A stretch of DNA of 6,304 nucleotides from Amoebophilaceae bacterium (lineage in GTDB: Bacteria; Bacteroidota; Bacteroidia; Cytophagales; Amoebophilaceae): the NCBI GenBank assembly GCA_023257955.1, contig JALRAY010000054.1, forward strand, positions 1 to 6,304. Direction: 5' to 3'. The position numbers and the translations under genes were made by a program. Below, piece by piece: positions 5,914 to 6,304 of this stretch (positions are counted from its first letter, which is position 1; each line of letters opens with the position of its first letter). Under the pieces are notes generated by a model, which did no database searches, was not told the origin of the DNA, and saw only the letters and a program-made list of their open reading frames with translations.

Positions 5914-6304
5914 TCATTACCAGGAGTCGCAGGCGACGAAGCAAACCAGACGTAGTGCTATTCCCCAAAAGTCATTGCCAGGAGCCTCAGGCGACGAAGC
6001 AACCCAGATGCGGTGCTATTCCCCAAAAAGTCATTGCCAGGAGCCGCAGACGACGAAGCAACCCAGCCCGCAGTGCTGTCCACAAAACCATCATTGCGAG
6101 GAGCCGAAAGCGACGAAGCAACCCAGACGCAGTGTTGTCCCCCAAACTGTCATTGCGAGGAGCCGCAGGCGACGAAGCAACCCAGACGCAGTGTTGTCCC
6201 CCAAACTGTCATTGCGAGGAGCCGCAGGCGACGAAGCAACCCAGACGCAGTGTTGTCCCCCAAACTGTCATTGCGAGGAGCCGCAGGCGACGAAGCAACC
6301 CAGA
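5914..6304. repeat. Tandem array, seven units of about 59 bases, cut by the window edge
   Basis: Units start at TCATT at 5914, 5972, 6031, 6091, 6150, 6209 and 6268, giving spacings of 58, 59, 60, 59, 59 and 59; the last is cut after 37 bases. Each has a core TTGCGAGGAGCC, a three-base loop, then GGCGACGAAGCAA, with TTGC/GCAA and GCC/GGC able to pair, followed by a linker of about 27 bases (CCCAGACGCAG, then TGTTGTCCCCCAAACTG). Units 5-7 are identical, unit 4 has two changes, and units 1-3 are divergent and share their own variants (CCAGGAG for CGAGGAG, TGCT in the linker). The consensus is about 61% G+C, richer than the neighbouring genes. The core resembles a dispersed extragenic repeat I recall from many bacterial genomes (ATTGCGAGGAGCG...CGACGAAGCAAT). 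No transposase is adjacent. Its role is unknown. Confidence 0.95.

Noticed and set aside
5783..5968. Leftward 61-codon frame starting in the array and running into cysS
   Set aside because: It overlaps the well-supported cysS start in another frame and is built from repeat sequence; an artefact.
5914..6304. CRISPR array
   Set aside because: The segments between the cores are repeated too, not unique spacers, and no cas gene is visible; it is a plain tandem repeat.

Overview
The window looks like a piece of a Bacteroidetes chromosome, most likely a reduced, host-associated lineage of the Amoebophilus/Cardinium kind. Three things point there. The cysteinyl-tRNA synthetase and the flippase have the sequence style of Bacteroidetes proteins. 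The cysS promoter fits the Bacteroidetes TTTG-N20-TAnnTTTG form, and no start codon has a clear Shine-Dalgarno sequence. The left edge carries the N-terminus of an Rpn/PD-(D/E)XK-type nuclease-transposase, a family common in such symbionts. The lineage is an inference from remembered family features, not from a database search.

Layout from left to right: (1) the first 45 codons of a leftward Rpn-like gene (136 to 1); (2) a divergent spacer with an imperfect inverted repeat; (3) a rightward polytopic oligosaccharide-flippase-like gene (384-1862); (4) a convergent leftward DEAD-box RNA helicase gene (3202 to 1934), whose last codons contain a strong rho-independent terminator acting on the flippase transcript; (5) a 487-base gap with several small hairpins and no convincing gene; (6) a rightward endonuclease III gene, nth (3690-4346); (7) a convergent leftward cysS (5861 to 4365), only 18 bases from nth; (8) a promoter directly upstream of cysS; (9) a tandem array with a period of about 59 bases (5914 to the right edge, continuing beyond it).

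The four complete genes are ordinary core functions: envelope glycolipid export, RNA remodelling, base excision repair and tRNA charging. They do not form an operon, since neighbouring genes alternate in strand. No defence system, CRISPR array, tRNA, rRNA or complete insertion sequence is visible. The most notable items are the 59-base array, which is degenerate beside cysS and perfectly homogeneous away from it; the terminator encoded inside the opposing helicase gene; and the DETD form of the helicase Walker B motif.
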